Assembly (NCBI GenBank): GCA_003223935.1
Contig: QHXQ01000068.1
Span: 1 to 55,393, forward strand
Reading direction: 5' to 3'
Source of the DNA: Acidobacteriota bacterium
Lineage (GTDB): Bacteria; Acidobacteriota; Blastocatellia; Pyrinomonadales; Pyrinomonadaceae
Length of the DNA stretch: 55,393 nt
Both the position numbers and the translations under genes were made by a program. Below, piece after piece: positions 1 through 8,478 of the stretch. The stretch's first letter is position 1; the number at the start of each line of letters is the position of its first letter. The notes under the pieces are model-generated. The model saw only the letters and a list, made by a program, of their open reading frames with translations, searched no databases and had not been told where the DNA came from.

Positions 1-999
1 CGGCCGAGTGCGGGCGGAAACGCCCGACGCCGATCTGGATCGAGATGTACTGAAGACTCTGGACGTAGCGCGCGATTGCTTGGATGCGTTCAAGCTCGGT
101 CTTCGTGCCGGCGGTCAGTTCGCGCGCTTTGGCTGCGACCGTCTCGTCGGCCGCCGCTTGCGGGTCGCTCAACTCCGTGTACCAGCGCGACACGTCCGAC
201 CAGTTGGCGAAGTTGCGCGCGCCGATGGTCGCGGGCGGCGCGCCTTGCGCCGGTGTGTAGCTGACGGCGATGCGCGGAGCCATGGTGCGCACTTCAGGCT
301 GGCGATCTCCGGCTCAATCGGCGCGAGATTGTGCAACTCCCAAGTGTAGGTCGAACCGTTCACGGTCGGCTCAACCTTGTCGTGATTGAACGTGACCGCG
401 CTTGCGCTCCAGTCGGTGGGCAGGCTGAGCACGTAACGCGAGGCGAGCACGGGCAGACAGGCGTTGACGCCGGGCAGTTTTTCCTGAAACGCCCACTCGT
501 CCTGCGGGAAGAGCGCGCGCTCCTCCGTCACGGCCTGATAGCCGAAGACCGCGCCCGCGTCAGCGTCGTCCTTGGCGCTAATGAATTTAACGCGCGACTC
601 GTTATAGACATCATTATCATCGGCGGCGATGTCGAACGTCTCATCCTTACCGTAGCGTTTGACCTGCCCGTTGGGGCGGATGAGCCACGCATGCAGTTCG
701 CGCACCTTGCCCGTGTCGGTCTCATAGGCTTCGAGGGCGGTGGCGAGGGCGCGCCCCTCGTGCGTCAGGATGCGTATGGCGAAGGTGGTCGTCCGCACGA
801 TGTGCCCATCGGGATTGATGGAGACTTGTTGCTCGTCTTGCAGGACGACCGCCGGCACGTCCTTCGCATAGGCGGGCGCGCTCGCGGCGGCCGCCTGTTG
901 CAACCAAGCCGGCGCATCTTCGCTCGTCGTCGCCAGCGCAGACGCGCACACAAGCAGCAGACAAAAGAAAGCAGCTAAACGGTACAACATCTTCTTCAT
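1..999 (-). CDS. DUF3857/transglutaminase-like secreted protein, partial and apparently frameshifted
   Basis: The first 230 or so residues start with a signal peptide (MKKMLYRLAAFFCLLLVCASA) and continue as a DUF3857 domain (INPDGHIVRTTTFAIRIL, then LRxxAWLIRPNGQVKRYGKDE-like sequence). The frame that opens at the ATG at 999 loses sense near position 300: downstream of EPEIASL it becomes Arg/Pro/Ser-rich and stops at 169. One base over, a clean frame resumes (VRTMAPRIAVSYTP, then GARNFANWSDVSRWY, then QYISIQIGVGRF) and runs off the left edge; this is the start of the transglutaminase-like part. One missing base in the CC/GG run at about 295-301 explains everything. It lies 88 bp downstream of a paralogue on the same strand, so the two are probably co-transcribed. 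The function is not established; a periplasmic or outer-envelope role is inferred from the signal peptide. The shift may be a real mutation or a sequencing error. Confidence 0.75.
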
Positions 1000-1087
1000 G
1001 CCTCGACCACGTGGTTGTGGTCAGATTAAGCGTCCGGCGGCGCGGCGTTTGGGGCCACCTGCGCCGACGGACTTCCGGGCGGCGCAC

Positions 1088-2992
1088 TTAGTTTGAAGGC
1101 GCGGGCGCGGCGGCTGTGGTCGTGCCCTGCTTGAGCGTGATCGTGTGATCGTCGCGCTTATGCAACTCGTCGAACAGCGCCCGGAGTTGCTCGTATGAGT
1201 TAGCCGGGAAGAGCAGCCCGCTATTGCTACCGAAATAGAACGAGCGTTTGTAGATCAGCGTGCGTTGATCTTTCGTGACGCTGATGTGCACATCGTACTT
1301 GCTGATCGTGCCGGCGTTGAAGCTGCCCGGCGAGTCGGCGTTGTCGAGCGCGAAGCCTGCGGGCAAATCGATCTGCACCTCATCCTCTTCCGACCAAGGA
1401 TAGTTGAAGTAAACCATGTTCCGGCGGCTGGCGGCCGTGAAGAGCGGCCCATGCCCGCGCTCAAAGAAGGCCGGTTGCAGGAAGAGGCGCTTGCCCGTGC
1501 GTTGTGCGTAGCCGGGCACGCGCACGTGGTACGAGTAAGTGAACGGCTTGACGGGGTCTTGGACGTTCTCGACACGGATGTCCGAGACTTCGGCTGTGGA
1601 CATCTGCGCCTTGACCATGGCGCGCAGCGTCTCTTCGCGTTGTGTCGGCGAGTCGTCGTCGTTGTACTCCTTCTTGACTGCGCCCGTGTGCCCCGTGTAC
1701 TCGATGTGCACGTCGCCTTCGAGCGTGCCGTCCTCGCTCAACTTGAGCTTGGCGGTGCGCTTCTCCAACGACTGGTCAGGCGTAGAGAGCGGCGTGCGCG
1801 TCCAGACCGGCTCTTTCGGATCGGTGACGAGCGCTTCTTCCCATTCCGCTTGCCACGCCAGCATACCGGCCGGCAGATACATCTCCGACGGATCATAGAA
1901 GCGCCAGTTGGTGCCGTCCTTCACAGCGATGGCGGCCAGATTGAGGAAATACATGTTGGCGAAGCCGGGCTTGAAAAAGATGTCGCCGCGATTGCTCATC
2001 AACGCCAGCCGCGCGTCGAAACCGGCGGCGTTGGCGAGCGCGCCGAACAGCAGATCGATATCGCCGCTCGTGCCCTGTGCGCGCTTGAGCGTCTCGGCGG
2101 CCGACTTGTTCGACTTGACTTTGGCGCGCTCGTCGGCGGTCATGCCTAAGGCGTCGTCATCCAGATTCTTGATCTGCGTGCGGCAGAAATCGTAGAGCCG
2201 GCCGAGTTTTTGTTCGGGCGTGTTGGCATCGGCGATGAGCGCGGCGGCCTTCTGCTTGATCTCGTCGCTGGGCTTCATCAAACCTTTGGTCGCTTCATAG
2301 AGTAGCCGGCCCCGCTCTTTCCAATACTTGTCAGGCTCTGGCTTGGCCTCGCTCGAATAATAAAGGAGCATCCATTGGCGCACCTCGTTTTCAGGCGGCA
2401 TGCGCGGCTCTTCGTGATAGGCGGGCACGTTCGTCATCGTCGTGCTGTAGAAGCCGCCTTTGTCTTTGACGAACTGCGGTGTCTCCATGCCAAACGGCAG
2501 AAAGCGCAGCGAGGCGGCGGTGGCGAGATTCTCCGCCGGCTTGATGTAGTACGTGACCGACTCGACGGGGATGTCGCGTTGGAAGTAGAGCCGCTCGTTT
2601 TGCGCAGAGGTGTTGGCATAGACCTCGCGCCAGCGATACTCGATGATCGCGCCCGGCTCGACGCCCGGCATGGCAAATGTCTTGGCCTTGATCTTGCGCC
2701 CGTTGGCCTTGACCAAAGTCTTCTCGAACACGTCCTCTTTTTTCAGTTCGATGATCGTGCCGTCGGACTTGATGGTGCGCCCGGCCACGTCCTTGATGCG
2801 CGCGTCCGGGTCGAACGGCGCGATGTCAATCTTGCTCTGCGATTCGCGCCCGCCAACGTCCGGCTTGCTAGCGCCGACGTGCGCAATAGCATTGGCGCGC
2901 CGGCCTAGTCCTGCTATAATCCGCGCCACGTCTTTTCCCGCGACTGCGGCGAGTTTCCATTTGCGTCTATTCAACACTGCTGGAGGATTCAA
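1088..2992 (-). CDS. DUF3857 protein with degenerate transglutaminase-like domain, probably N-terminally truncated
   Basis: The middle of a DUF3857 domain is clear ([19 protein letters not shown], then [17 protein letters not shown]), followed by a transglutaminase-like core at about residues 260-360 and a C-terminal beta-rich part. In active members the core has a Cys in a GxCxD context; here the place reads [14 protein letters not shown], so Ser replaces Cys and catalysis is unlikely. Members normally begin with a signal peptide and about 80 residues before this DUF3857 block, as the neighbour ending at 999 does. Here the first about 55 residues (from [12 protein letters not shown]) look like read-through of noncoding DNA and contain, on the other strand, the aldolase promoter. 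The 5' end was probably lost by deletion. The true start is unclear: GTG near 2930 or no functional start at all. Confidence 0.7.
   Translation of the reverse strand: MNPPAVLNRRKWKLAAVAGKDVARIIAGLGRRANAIAHVGASKPDVGGRESQSKIDIAPFDPDARIKDVAGRTIKSDGTIIELKKEDVFEKTLVKANGRKIKAKTFAMPGVEPGAIIEYRWREVYANTSAQNERLYFQRDIPVESVTYYIKPAENLATAASLRFLPFGMETPQFVKDKGGFYSTTMTNVPAYHEEPRMPPENEVRQWMLLYYSSEAKPEPDKYWKERGRLLYEATKGLMKPSDEIKQKAAALIADANTPEQKLGRLYDFCRTQIKNLDDDALGMTADERAKVKSNKSAAETLKRAQGTSGDIDLLFGALANAAGFDARLALMSNRGDIFFKPGFANMYFLNLAAIAVKDGTNWRFYDPSEMYLPAGMLAWQAEWEEALVTDPKEPVWTRTPLSTPDQSLEKRTAKLKLSEDGTLEGDVHIEYTGHTGAVKKEYNDDDSPTQREETLRAMVKAQMSTAEVSDIRVENVQDPVKPFTYSYHVRVPGYAQRTGKRLFLQPAFFERGHGPLFTAASRRNMVYFNYPWSEEDEVQIDLPAGFALDNADSPGSFNAGTISKYDVHISVTKDQRTLIYKRSFYFGSNSGLLFPANSYEQLRALFDELHKRDDHTITLKQGTTTAAAPAPSN
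2892..2920 (+). promoter_or_regulatory. Sigma70-type promoter for the aldolase gene
   Basis: TTGGCG at 2892-2897 and a perfect TATAAT at 2915-2920 are separated by 17 bp. The predicted start near 2927 leaves a leader of about 70 nt before the ATG at 2998. A strong Shine-Dalgarno GGAGG lies at 2982-2986. The promoter overlaps the annotated 5' end of the opposite-strand DUF3857 gene, which argues that this part of that reading frame is not original coding sequence. Confidence 0.7.
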
Positions 2993-2997
2993 CCATC

Positions 2998-4098
2998 ATG
3001 GCCACCGAACTGAAACGTGAAAGCCCCATCTCGGGCCGCGTCGAAGAACTACTCGGCGCGGACGCGCGCGCGCTGCTCGACTACACCTCGAACACGATCA
3101 CCAAAGATCATCTGCAACTGCCCGGCCCCGACTTCGTGGATCGCGTCTGGTCAGCTTCCGACCGCAGCCCACGCGTGCTGCGCTCGTTGCAGACGCTCTT
3201 CGACACAGGGCGGCTCGGCGGCTCGGGTTATCTCTCGATCCTGCCCGTAGATCAGGGCATTGAGCACTCGGCCGGATCATCTTTTGCGCCTAACCCGATC
3301 TACTTCGATCCGGAAAACATCGTGCGGCTCGCTATCGAAGGCGGCTGCAACGCGGTGGCTTCGACCTACGGCGTGCTCGGCTCGGTCGCGCGCCGCTACG
3401 CGCACAGGATTCCGTTCGTCGTCAAGATCAATCACAACGAATTGCTCAGTTACCCGAACAAGTTCGATCAAGTCTTGTTCGGCACGATCAAAGAATCGCA
3501 AGACATGGGCGCAATCGCCGTCGGCGCAACCATCTATTTCGGCTCGGAAGAGTCCACGCGCCAACTCGTCGAGATCGCCAAGTGCTTCGCCCACGCGCAC
3601 GAACTCGGCATGGCCACAATTCTCTGGTGCTACCTGCGCAACCCCGCGTTCAAGACCGACAAGGGCGACATGCACACGGCGGCCGATCTGACTGGCCAAG
3701 CCAATCATCTCGGCTGTACCATCGAGGCCGACATCATCAAGCAGAAACTGCCGACCACCAACGGCGGCTTCAACGCGCTCAACATGGGCGGCTCATCCTA
3801 CGGCAAGACCAGCCCGAAGATTTACGACGAACTGACGACCGACAATCCGATTGATCTCGTCCGCTACCAAGTGGCGAACTGCTATATGGGTCGCTGCGGC
3901 TTGATCAATTCGGGCGGCGAGTCGAAGGGCGCGAGCGACACGGCCGAGGCTGTGCGCACCGCCGTCATCAACAAACGCGGCGGCGGCATGGGTCTCATCT
4001 CAGGCCGCAAAGCCTTCCAACGTCCGATGAACGAAGGCGTCGCGATCCTGAACGCCATTCAGGACGTGTACTTGGACGAGAGTATTACTATTGCGTAA
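2998..4098 (+). CDS. fbaB: Class I fructose-bisphosphate aldolase (FbaB/DhnA type)
   Basis: This 366-residue protein matches the bacterial/archaeal class I aldolase family, close to the length of E. coli FbaB (350). It would cleave fructose 1,6-bisphosphate reversibly to DHAP and glyceraldehyde 3-phosphate in the cytoplasm through a Schiff-base lysine. Visible landmarks are the TIM-barrel strand sequence [29 protein letters not shown], and [14 protein letters not shown], whose lysine is the expected Schiff-base residue. The C-terminal phosphate-binding segments are [11 protein letters not shown] and [16 protein letters not shown]. The ATG at 2998 is supported by the GGAGG at 2982 and the sigma70 promoter upstream. 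It is a single-gene unit. A large hairpin element starts three bases after the stop codon. Confidence 0.93.
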   Translation: MATELKRESPISGRVEELLGADARALLDYTSNTITKDHLQLPGPDFVDRVWSASDRSPRVLRSLQTLFDTGRLGGSGYLSILPVDQGIEHSAGSSFAPNPIYFDPENIVRLAIEGGCNAVASTYGVLGSVARRYAHRIPFVVKINHNELLSYPNKFDQVLFGTIKESQDMGAIAVGATIYFGSEESTRQLVEIAKCFAHAHELGMATILWCYLRNPAFKTDKGDMHTAADLTGQANHLGCTIEADIIKQKLPTTNGGFNALNMGGSSYGKTSPKIYDELTTDNPIDLVRYQVANCYMGRCGLINSGGESKGASDTAEAVRTAVINKRGGGMGLISGRKAFQRPMNEGVAILNAIQDVYLDESITIA

Positions 4099-4101
4099 GA
4101 A

Positions 4102-4217
4102 CAGTGGGCAGAGAAAGTTCAAGGTTGCAGGTTCAAGGTGCAAAGTTAGCAGGCGCAAGCCGCAGCTATTGAACTTTGAACCTTGAACTTGGAACTTTGA
4201 ACTTTCTCTGCCCACTG
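4102..4217. repeat. Heptamer-family hairpin element (GTTCAAG units)
   Basis: The outer arms are a perfect 21-bp inverted repeat, 4102-4122 (CAGTGGGCAGAGAAAGTTCAA) and 4197-4217. Inside, both arms carry loosely tandem copies of a heptamer related to GTTCAAG (on the right TTGAACT, TTGAACC, TTGAACT). It begins 3 nt after the aldolase stop codon and lies immediately before the sigma factor gene. It could serve as an aldolase terminator, but the size and tandem structure place it in the dispersed element family described in the findings. Confidence 0.85.
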
Positions 4218-4226
4218 ACCACTGCC

Positions 4227-4817
4227 TTGTCTTCTTCCGAACAAGCACAACAGCCCGCCTCCGATACGGAACTCCTGCACGCGATTGCGCGCGGCGACGA
4301 GTTGTCATTAGCCGCGCTCTATGATCGTTACGCCGCAATCCTTCTCGGCCTACTGCTCCGTATCTTGCACAGCCGCCCCGAAGCGGAGGACGTGCTCCAA
4401 GAAGTGTTCGTGCAGGTCTGGCGTCGGGCCGGCGATTTCGATGAAGCGCGCGGGCGTGGCTTCACATGGCTCGTCACGCTCGCACGCAGCCGCGCCATTG
4501 ATCGCCTGCGCTCAATTGATGCTCGCACGCGCGCCGCGCAAGCTGCGCAGCGCGAGGTGCGCGAAGAGACACAGGACGCCACCGACGACGTGCTCCATGC
4601 GGAGCAGCGCGCGGTCGTGCAAGCGGCGCTCGCGCGTCTGCCCGAAGAACAGCGGCGCGCATTATGTCTGGCTTGTTACGACGGGCTGACGCAATCAGAG
4701 ATCGCGGCCCACTTAAAGCAACCGCTCGGCACGATCAAGACGCGCATGCGTTCGGGTCTGATCAAACTGCGCGAGTTGCTGCGCGAGCAGAGGGAGAACG
4801 CCAGCTTAGGACTTTGA
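4227..4817 (+). CDS. ECF sigma factor (SigK-like)
   Basis: This RNA polymerase sigma factor of the ECF group has region 2 (LYDRYAAILLGLLLRILHS, then AEDVLQEVFVQVWRRAGDF and RSRAIDRLRS, the -10 recognition part) and region 4 (LPEEQRRALCLACYDGLTQ, then SEIAAHLKQPLGTIKTRMR, the -35-binding helix-turn-helix). It overlaps the following zinc-finger anti-sigma gene by one base (TGATG), the usual layout of a SigK/RskA pair, so its activity should be held in check by that membrane protein. The start is uncertain. A TTG at 4227 gives the most natural N-terminus, while the frame stays open to a TTG at 4176 inside the hairpin repeat. No ATG precedes region 2. Confidence 0.85.
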   Translation: MSSSEQAQQPASDTELLHAIARGDELSLAALYDRYAAILLGLLLRILHSRPEAEDVLQEVFVQVWRRAGDFDEARGRGFTWLVTLARSRAIDRLRSIDARTRAAQAAQREVREETQDATDDVLHAEQRAVVQAALARLPEEQRRALCLACYDGLTQSEIAAHLKQPLGTIKTRMRSGLIKLRELLREQRENASLGL

Positions 4818-5716
4818 TGAACCACGAAGCGTACAAGGAGATGTTAGCGGCCGCCGCGCTCGCCGCGCTCGACGCGCAAGAGCAGCGCGCGCTCGACGCA
4901 CATCTGCCAACCTGCGCCGAGTGTCGTACAGAGTTTGACGAACTGCGCGCGGCTGCATCCTTGCTCGCGCACAAGGTCGCGCCCGTCACTCCGTCGCCTG
5001 AGTTGCGCGCACGCTTGCTCGCACAGATCAAGACGACGCCGCAGACGCCGCGCACAAGCGGCGGCGCATCTATTGAAGTCGCACCCAACGGCGCGCCGTC
5101 TGTGCCTGCGCCGACGAGCAACGCAACGACGCCTGCTGCGGCGAACGTTTTGCCGTTTGCGCCGCCGACGGGGCGCGAAGCGCGCGGTCTCTTCGGCGCG
5201 CGGCCGCTTGCGGTCTTTGGCACGCTCGCCGCATCGGTCGCCATCGCCGCGCTCGCCATCTCGCTCGTCATGCTCTGGGCGCAGAACCGACAACTGCGCA
5301 GCGACCTCGCGCGTCTCTCACAAAACTTGCACGAGACGCAGCAGGCGCTCATCAGTGTGCGCGCCGACCGCGAACTGCTCGCCGCGCCCGACGCACACAC
5401 AGCCGAACTCGCCGGCACGAACGTAGCGACGCAGGCGCACGCGCGTCTGACTTACGACGCGAACACGGGGCGCGCCGTTCTCTCTGCTGCGGGTCTCCCT
5501 GCGCCGCCGCCCGGCAAGGCTTATCAACTCTGGTTCATCGCCGACGGCAAGCCTCTGCCCGGCGACATCTTCACCACAGATGCGCAGGGGCGTGCAGAGT
5601 TGCGCGAACAAATCCCGCCGGCCGGTCGTCACGCGCAAATCTTCGCCGTCACCCTCGAACCACAGACAGGCGTCACTACCCCGACCGGCCAGATGTATCT
5701 CAAGAGCGCTACCTGA
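4817..5716 (+). CDS. Transmembrane anti-sigma factor (RskA-like) with zinc-finger ASD
   Basis: The 299-residue product begins MNHEAYKEMLAAAALAALD. The anti-sigma zinc-finger motif is HLPTCAECRTEF (HxxxCxxC, residues about 34-45). A Pro/Thr-rich linker leads to one membrane helix (AVFGTLAASVAIAALAISLV, about residues 135-155), a short coiled-coil-like stretch (RQLRSDLARLSQNLHE), and an extracytoplasmic RskA domain with the typical YQLWFIADGKPLPGDIF. The N-terminal part should bind the co-transcribed ECF sigma factor at the inner membrane and release it on an envelope signal. The ATG is chosen because it overlaps the sigma stop codon. Confidence 0.9.
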   Translation: MNHEAYKEMLAAAALAALDAQEQRALDAHLPTCAECRTEFDELRAAASLLAHKVAPVTPSPELRARLLAQIKTTPQTPRTSGGASIEVAPNGAPSVPAPTSNATTPAAANVLPFAPPTGREARGLFGARPLAVFGTLAASVAIAALAISLVMLWAQNRQLRSDLARLSQNLHETQQALISVRADRELLAAPDAHTAELAGTNVATQAHARLTYDANTGRAVLSAAGLPAPPPGKAYQLWFIADGKPLPGDIFTTDAQGRAELREQIPPAGRHAQIFAVTLEPQTGVTTPTGQMYLKSAT

Positions 5717-5756
5717 TCATTTTCAACCCGCACCCACAGATTTGTGTTCTCATAAA

Positions 5757-5815
5757 TCAAATGCGAGAGCACAAATTTCAAATCTCAGATTCCAAATCTC
5801 GAAATTTAGCTCGTG
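5757..5815. repeat. Heptamer-type repeat (CAAATCT units), weak hairpin
   Basis: The short AT-rich tract AAATTTCAAATCTCAGATTC, followed by CAAATCTCGAAATTT, has inner and flanking parts that can pair imperfectly. The same word family (CTCAAATTTCAAATCTCAAAT) occurs at about 16450-16490. It lies about 100 bp upstream of the small gene at 5915, in otherwise G+C-rich DNA. The 198 bp between 5717 and 5914 contain nothing else that I recognise. Confidence 0.55.
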
Positions 5816-5914
5816 TGGCGCGGCGCTCAACACGCGCCGCCAAACTTGTTACAATGTCGGCGGCGCAAACTCTCCCTGCACAATTCGAGAGACCGAGGGG
5901 GTTATAAGTTCGCA

Positions 5915-6109
5915 GTGACCGCAGACAAACGCGAAGAGAAACCCGTAGTGCCCAACGTGGTCTCAGACGAGACCGGGCAATACGATGCACGCTTCCTGCT
6001 CTGGCGCGCCTTCTGCGCCAAGTACAATGTGCCCGTCGAGACGCTGCCCGGCGATCTGCCCGCCGACACCCGCGCGCAGTGGGAACGATTCAAGAACAGC
6101 AAACTATAA
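5915..6109 (+). CDS. Small hypothetical protein, 64 residues
   Basis: I do not recognise this family. The protein (MTADKREEKPVVPNVVSDET, then DARFLLWRAFCAKYNVPVE, then RAQWERFKNSKL) is acidic/basic mixed, without signal peptide or membrane segment, and would be cytosolic. The composition and helix-like C-terminal half look like a real protein, not a shadow. A GTG at 5915 is preferred because a GAGGGGG tract lies upstream at 5895-5901. The frame is open further upstream to 5813 but reads poorly there. The TAA stop is at the very edge of the next hairpin element. Confidence 0.6.
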   Translation: MTADKREEKPVVPNVVSDETGQYDARFLLWRAFCAKYNVPVETLPGDLPADTRAQWERFKNSKL

Positions 6110-6184
6110 TGACAAGTGAGAAGTAACGAATGACGAGGTAAAGGCTTGTTCTTGCTTGTCACTCGTCCCTTCTCACTTGTCATT
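6108..6184. repeat. Heptamer-family hairpin element (GACAAGT units)
   Basis: The perfect 16-bp arms are 6108-6123 (AATGACAAGTGAGAAG) and 6169-6184. The inner part contains further GACAAGT/GACGAGG-like heptamers in both arms. It fills the whole gap between two convergent genes: the left arm starts in the stop codon of the 64-residue ORF, and the right arm ends 3 nt before the stop codon of the MBL gene. Confidence 0.85.
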
Positions 6185-6187
6185 GCT

Positions 6188-6874
6188 TTAGAGATACCTA
6201 CCCGGCGTGTAAGCGCCAGTGAGGAAGGGATTGGTGCGACGCTCTTGGCCGATGGTGGTTGCGGGGCCGTGGCCGGAATAGACGACCACGTCATCGCCGA
6301 GCGGCATGAGCTTGTGCATGAGCGAGTCCAGCAACTGCTCGTATGAGCCGCCGGGCAAATCCGTCCGCCCGATTGAACCGGCGAACAGGCAATCGCCGAC
6401 AAACGCCTTGCGCTCGCGCGGCTCAAACAACACAACATGACCCGGCGTGTGGCCCGGACAATGGAGCACTTGAAATGATAACGCGCCGACCGTGTATGTC
6501 TCACCATCCTGCCAGTAACGATCAACCTTCGGCGGTGCTGCATAATCGAAGCCGAGCGCACGCCATTGTGTGCGCGGGATGCCGAGCCACGCGGGTTGCT
6601 CTGGCAAGCCCAAGTACAAAGGCTCGTCCGCGCGATGCAGAATGATCTCCGCTTCGGGGCACAACTGCTTCAACGCTGCGACGCCGCCCACGTGATCCAT
6701 GTGCGCGTGCGTCAGCGCAATCGCTTGCAGTTGCAAACCTCGCTGCGCCAGTCTATCAACGATCCGCTCCGCTTCGTCGCCCGGATCGACGCAGATCGCC
6801 GCATGCGTCTGCTCACAGCCGACGATGCGCGTATGCTGCTGAAACGCCGTGACCGTGATCTCTTCGATGATCAT
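6188..6874 (-). CDS. MBL-fold metallo-hydrolase (glyoxalase II-like, YcbL type)
   Basis: The protein has a metallo-beta-lactamase fold of 228 residues. The metal ligands are visible in order: THAHMDHVGG (HxHxDH), HCPGHTPGHVV (third His), VGDCLFAGSIGRTDLPGG (bridging Asp), and SGHGPATTIGQER (last His). The GRTDLPGG and GHGPATTIGQE segments are typical of the YcbL/hydroxyacylglutathione hydrolase-like group, which hydrolyses thioesters in the cytosol; the true substrate cannot be told. The ATG at 6874 (MIIEEITVTAFQQH) is chosen because family members begin here. The frame is open to 6970, but the extra 32 residues do not look like the family. It is divergent from the AmrS gene. Confidence 0.85.
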   Translation of the reverse strand: MIIEEITVTAFQQHTRIVGCEQTHAAICVDPGDEAERIVDRLAQRGLQLQAIALTHAHMDHVGGVAALKQLCPEAEIILHRADEPLYLGLPEQPAWLGIPRTQWRALGFDYAAPPKVDRYWQDGETYTVGALSFQVLHCPGHTPGHVVLFEPRERKAFVGDCLFAGSIGRTDLPGGSYEQLLDSLMHKLMPLGDDVVVYSGHGPATTIGQERRTNPFLTGAYTPGRYL

Positions 6875-6985
6875 CTCTGCTTCATCCGGGACAGTGAACT
6901 TGTGTGCAATTGCATCTAAAAAGTATAAGCTGCGGCTCACAAATCCGCTACCAGACAAAAGTTTTAGCATGAGGTTTTAAGTGTT

Positions 6986-8059
6986 ATGCCATTAGGTCAA
7001 AAAGCGACCTCGCTCGCCACCATGTTAGATGAGTTGACGACCGAAGGCGCGCCGGAGTTGACGGAACATCTCGCGGGCGACGCGCTCCGCTGTTACGCCT
7101 GCGGGCATCGCTGTCTGATCAAGGAAGGCAAGCGCGGCATCTGCAAAGTGCGCTACAACGAACAGGGCCGCTTGCTCGTCCCAACCAATTACGTCGCCGC
7201 TTTGGCGTGCGACCCGACCGAGAAGAAACCTTTCTTCCACGCCCTCCCCGGTTCAGACACACTAACCTTCGGCATGCTCGGCTGCGATCTGCATTGTGCT
7301 TATTGTCAAAATTGGTTGACCTCGCAGGCCCTGCGCGATGAATCGGCGGGCACGCGGCCGCAAATCGTCTCACCAGATCGGTTGGTGGCGCTGGCTAAAG
7401 CTTACGGCGCGGCGATGGTCGGGTCGAGTTATAACGAACCTTTGATTACGGCGGAGTGGGCGGTTGAAGTTTTCAAGCGTGCGAAGGCGGAGGGCTTTAA
7501 GACTGCGTTTATCTCGAACGGGAACGCGACGCCGCAAGTGCTCGATTATTTGCGCCCGTGGACGGACTGCTACAAGATCGATCTCAAGTCAATGAGTGAT
7601 CGCAACTACCGGCAGCTTGGCGGCGTGGTTGATAACATCTTAGAGACGGTGAAGATGGTGCACGAGCGCGGCTTCTGGGAAGAGATCGTGACGCTCGTCA
7701 TTCCCGGCTTCAACGATTCGGAAGATGAACTCAAGCGCGCCGCCGCATTTATCGCTTCGGTCTCGCCCGACATCCCTTGGCACGTGACGGCATTTCATCA
7801 GGACTACCACATGCAGGAGAACGCCAACACGACGGCCGAGCAGTTAATTCGCGCCTGCGAAATCGGGCGCGCGGCCGGTTTGCGCTACATCTACGCGGGC
7901 AACTTGCCGGGACGCGTCGGGCGTTGGGAGAACACCTATTGCCCCGCGTGCGACGAGTTGTTGGTCGAGCGCTACGGCTACATCATCCGCAAGATGCGCG
8001 TCACGCCGACAGGCCAATGCCCAAAGTGCGCGACCATCATCCCCGGCATCTGGGCTTAA
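6986..8059 (+). CDS. amrS: AmmeMemoRadiSam-type radical SAM enzyme (AmrS)
   Basis: This is a 357-residue radical SAM protein of the COG1180 pyruvate formate-lyase-activating-like group, AmrS branch. The [4Fe-4S]/SAM motif CDLHCAYCQNW is at about residue 100. Upstream, CYACGHRCLIKEGKRGIC is the family's N-terminal Cys region. Later come FISNGNATPQVLDYLRPW and KIDLKSM (barrel strands), and a C-terminal zinc-ribbon-like CPACDE..CPKC pair. The usual partners, AMMECR1 and MEMO domain proteins, are not in this window, and the reaction of the system is still poorly defined. The ATG at 6986 has a GAGG at 6971. A second ATG at 7022 is possible. Confidence 0.88.
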   Translation: MPLGQKATSLATMLDELTTEGAPELTEHLAGDALRCYACGHRCLIKEGKRGICKVRYNEQGRLLVPTNYVAALACDPTEKKPFFHALPGSDTLTFGMLGCDLHCAYCQNWLTSQALRDESAGTRPQIVSPDRLVALAKAYGAAMVGSSYNEPLITAEWAVEVFKRAKAEGFKTAFISNGNATPQVLDYLRPWTDCYKIDLKSMSDRNYRQLGGVVDNILETVKMVHERGFWEEIVTLVIPGFNDSEDELKRAAAFIASVSPDIPWHVTAFHQDYHMQENANTTAEQLIRACEIGRAAGLRYIYAGNLPGRVGRWENTYCPACDELLVERYGYIIRKMRVTPTGQCPKCATIIPGIWA

Positions 8060-8080
8060 TAAGAAAGCTAGAAAAGCAGC

Positions 8081-8140
8081 GACAAGTGACAAGTGACGAG
8101 TGACAAGCAGAAGCTTTTAACTCGTCACTTGTCACTTGTC
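8081..8140. repeat. Heptamer-family hairpin element (GACAAGT units)
   Basis: The perfect 20-bp arms are 8081-8100 (GACAAGTGACAAGTGACGAG) and 8121-8140. The left arm reads as GACAAGT, GACAAGT, GACGAGT, GACAAGC. It lies 21 nt after the amrS stop codon, between convergent genes. The unit is shared with the elements at 6108 and at about 34767. Confidence 0.88.
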
Positions 8141-8174
8141 ACTCGTCATTGTAGTTCTTGCGCGGCGCAGGCTG

Positions 8175-8417
8175 TTATGCGTCCCGCTTGCTTGCATGTC
8201 CTTGTAGTTCGGCGGCGCAGTCGTGGCAGAGCCAGACCTTGATCTGCGCCGCGTCCGACCAGAAGAAAGAGGCCACGCGCGTGGCGAACCGCGTGGCCGT
8301 GACGACGGGCAGTCGTTGGAGCAGTTGCACGTAGGTCGTGCCCTGATAAAACTCGCCCGCCGCGCCGTCGCCGCGATGCACACACTCGCGCTCACGAAGT
8401 GTCTGTTCGGTCATCAT
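8175..8417 (-). CDS. Small hypothetical protein with paired Cys/His motif, 80 residues
   Basis: I do not recognise a named family. The product (MMTEQTLRERECVHRGDGAA, then EFYQGTTYVQLLQRLPVV, then KVWLCHDCAAELQGH) has two spaced ligand pairs, ECVH near the N-terminus and CHDC near the C-terminus, which could hold one zinc ion in a small treble-clef or ribbon-like fold. There is no signal peptide or membrane helix. It is a single gene on the minus strand, convergent with amrS and about 60 bp upstream of the bactofilin terminus. Being a real gene is inferred from composition and the plausible metal site. Confidence 0.55.
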   Translation of the reverse strand: MMTEQTLRERECVHRGDGAAGEFYQGTTYVQLLQRLPVVTATRFATRVASFFWSDAAQIKVWLCHDCAAELQGHASKRDA

Positions 8418-8478
8418 GCCGGTCGTCTCTCAGCAACAAGCATCTACTCAACCGTCGCAGGCTCAGACCGTCGCGCCC

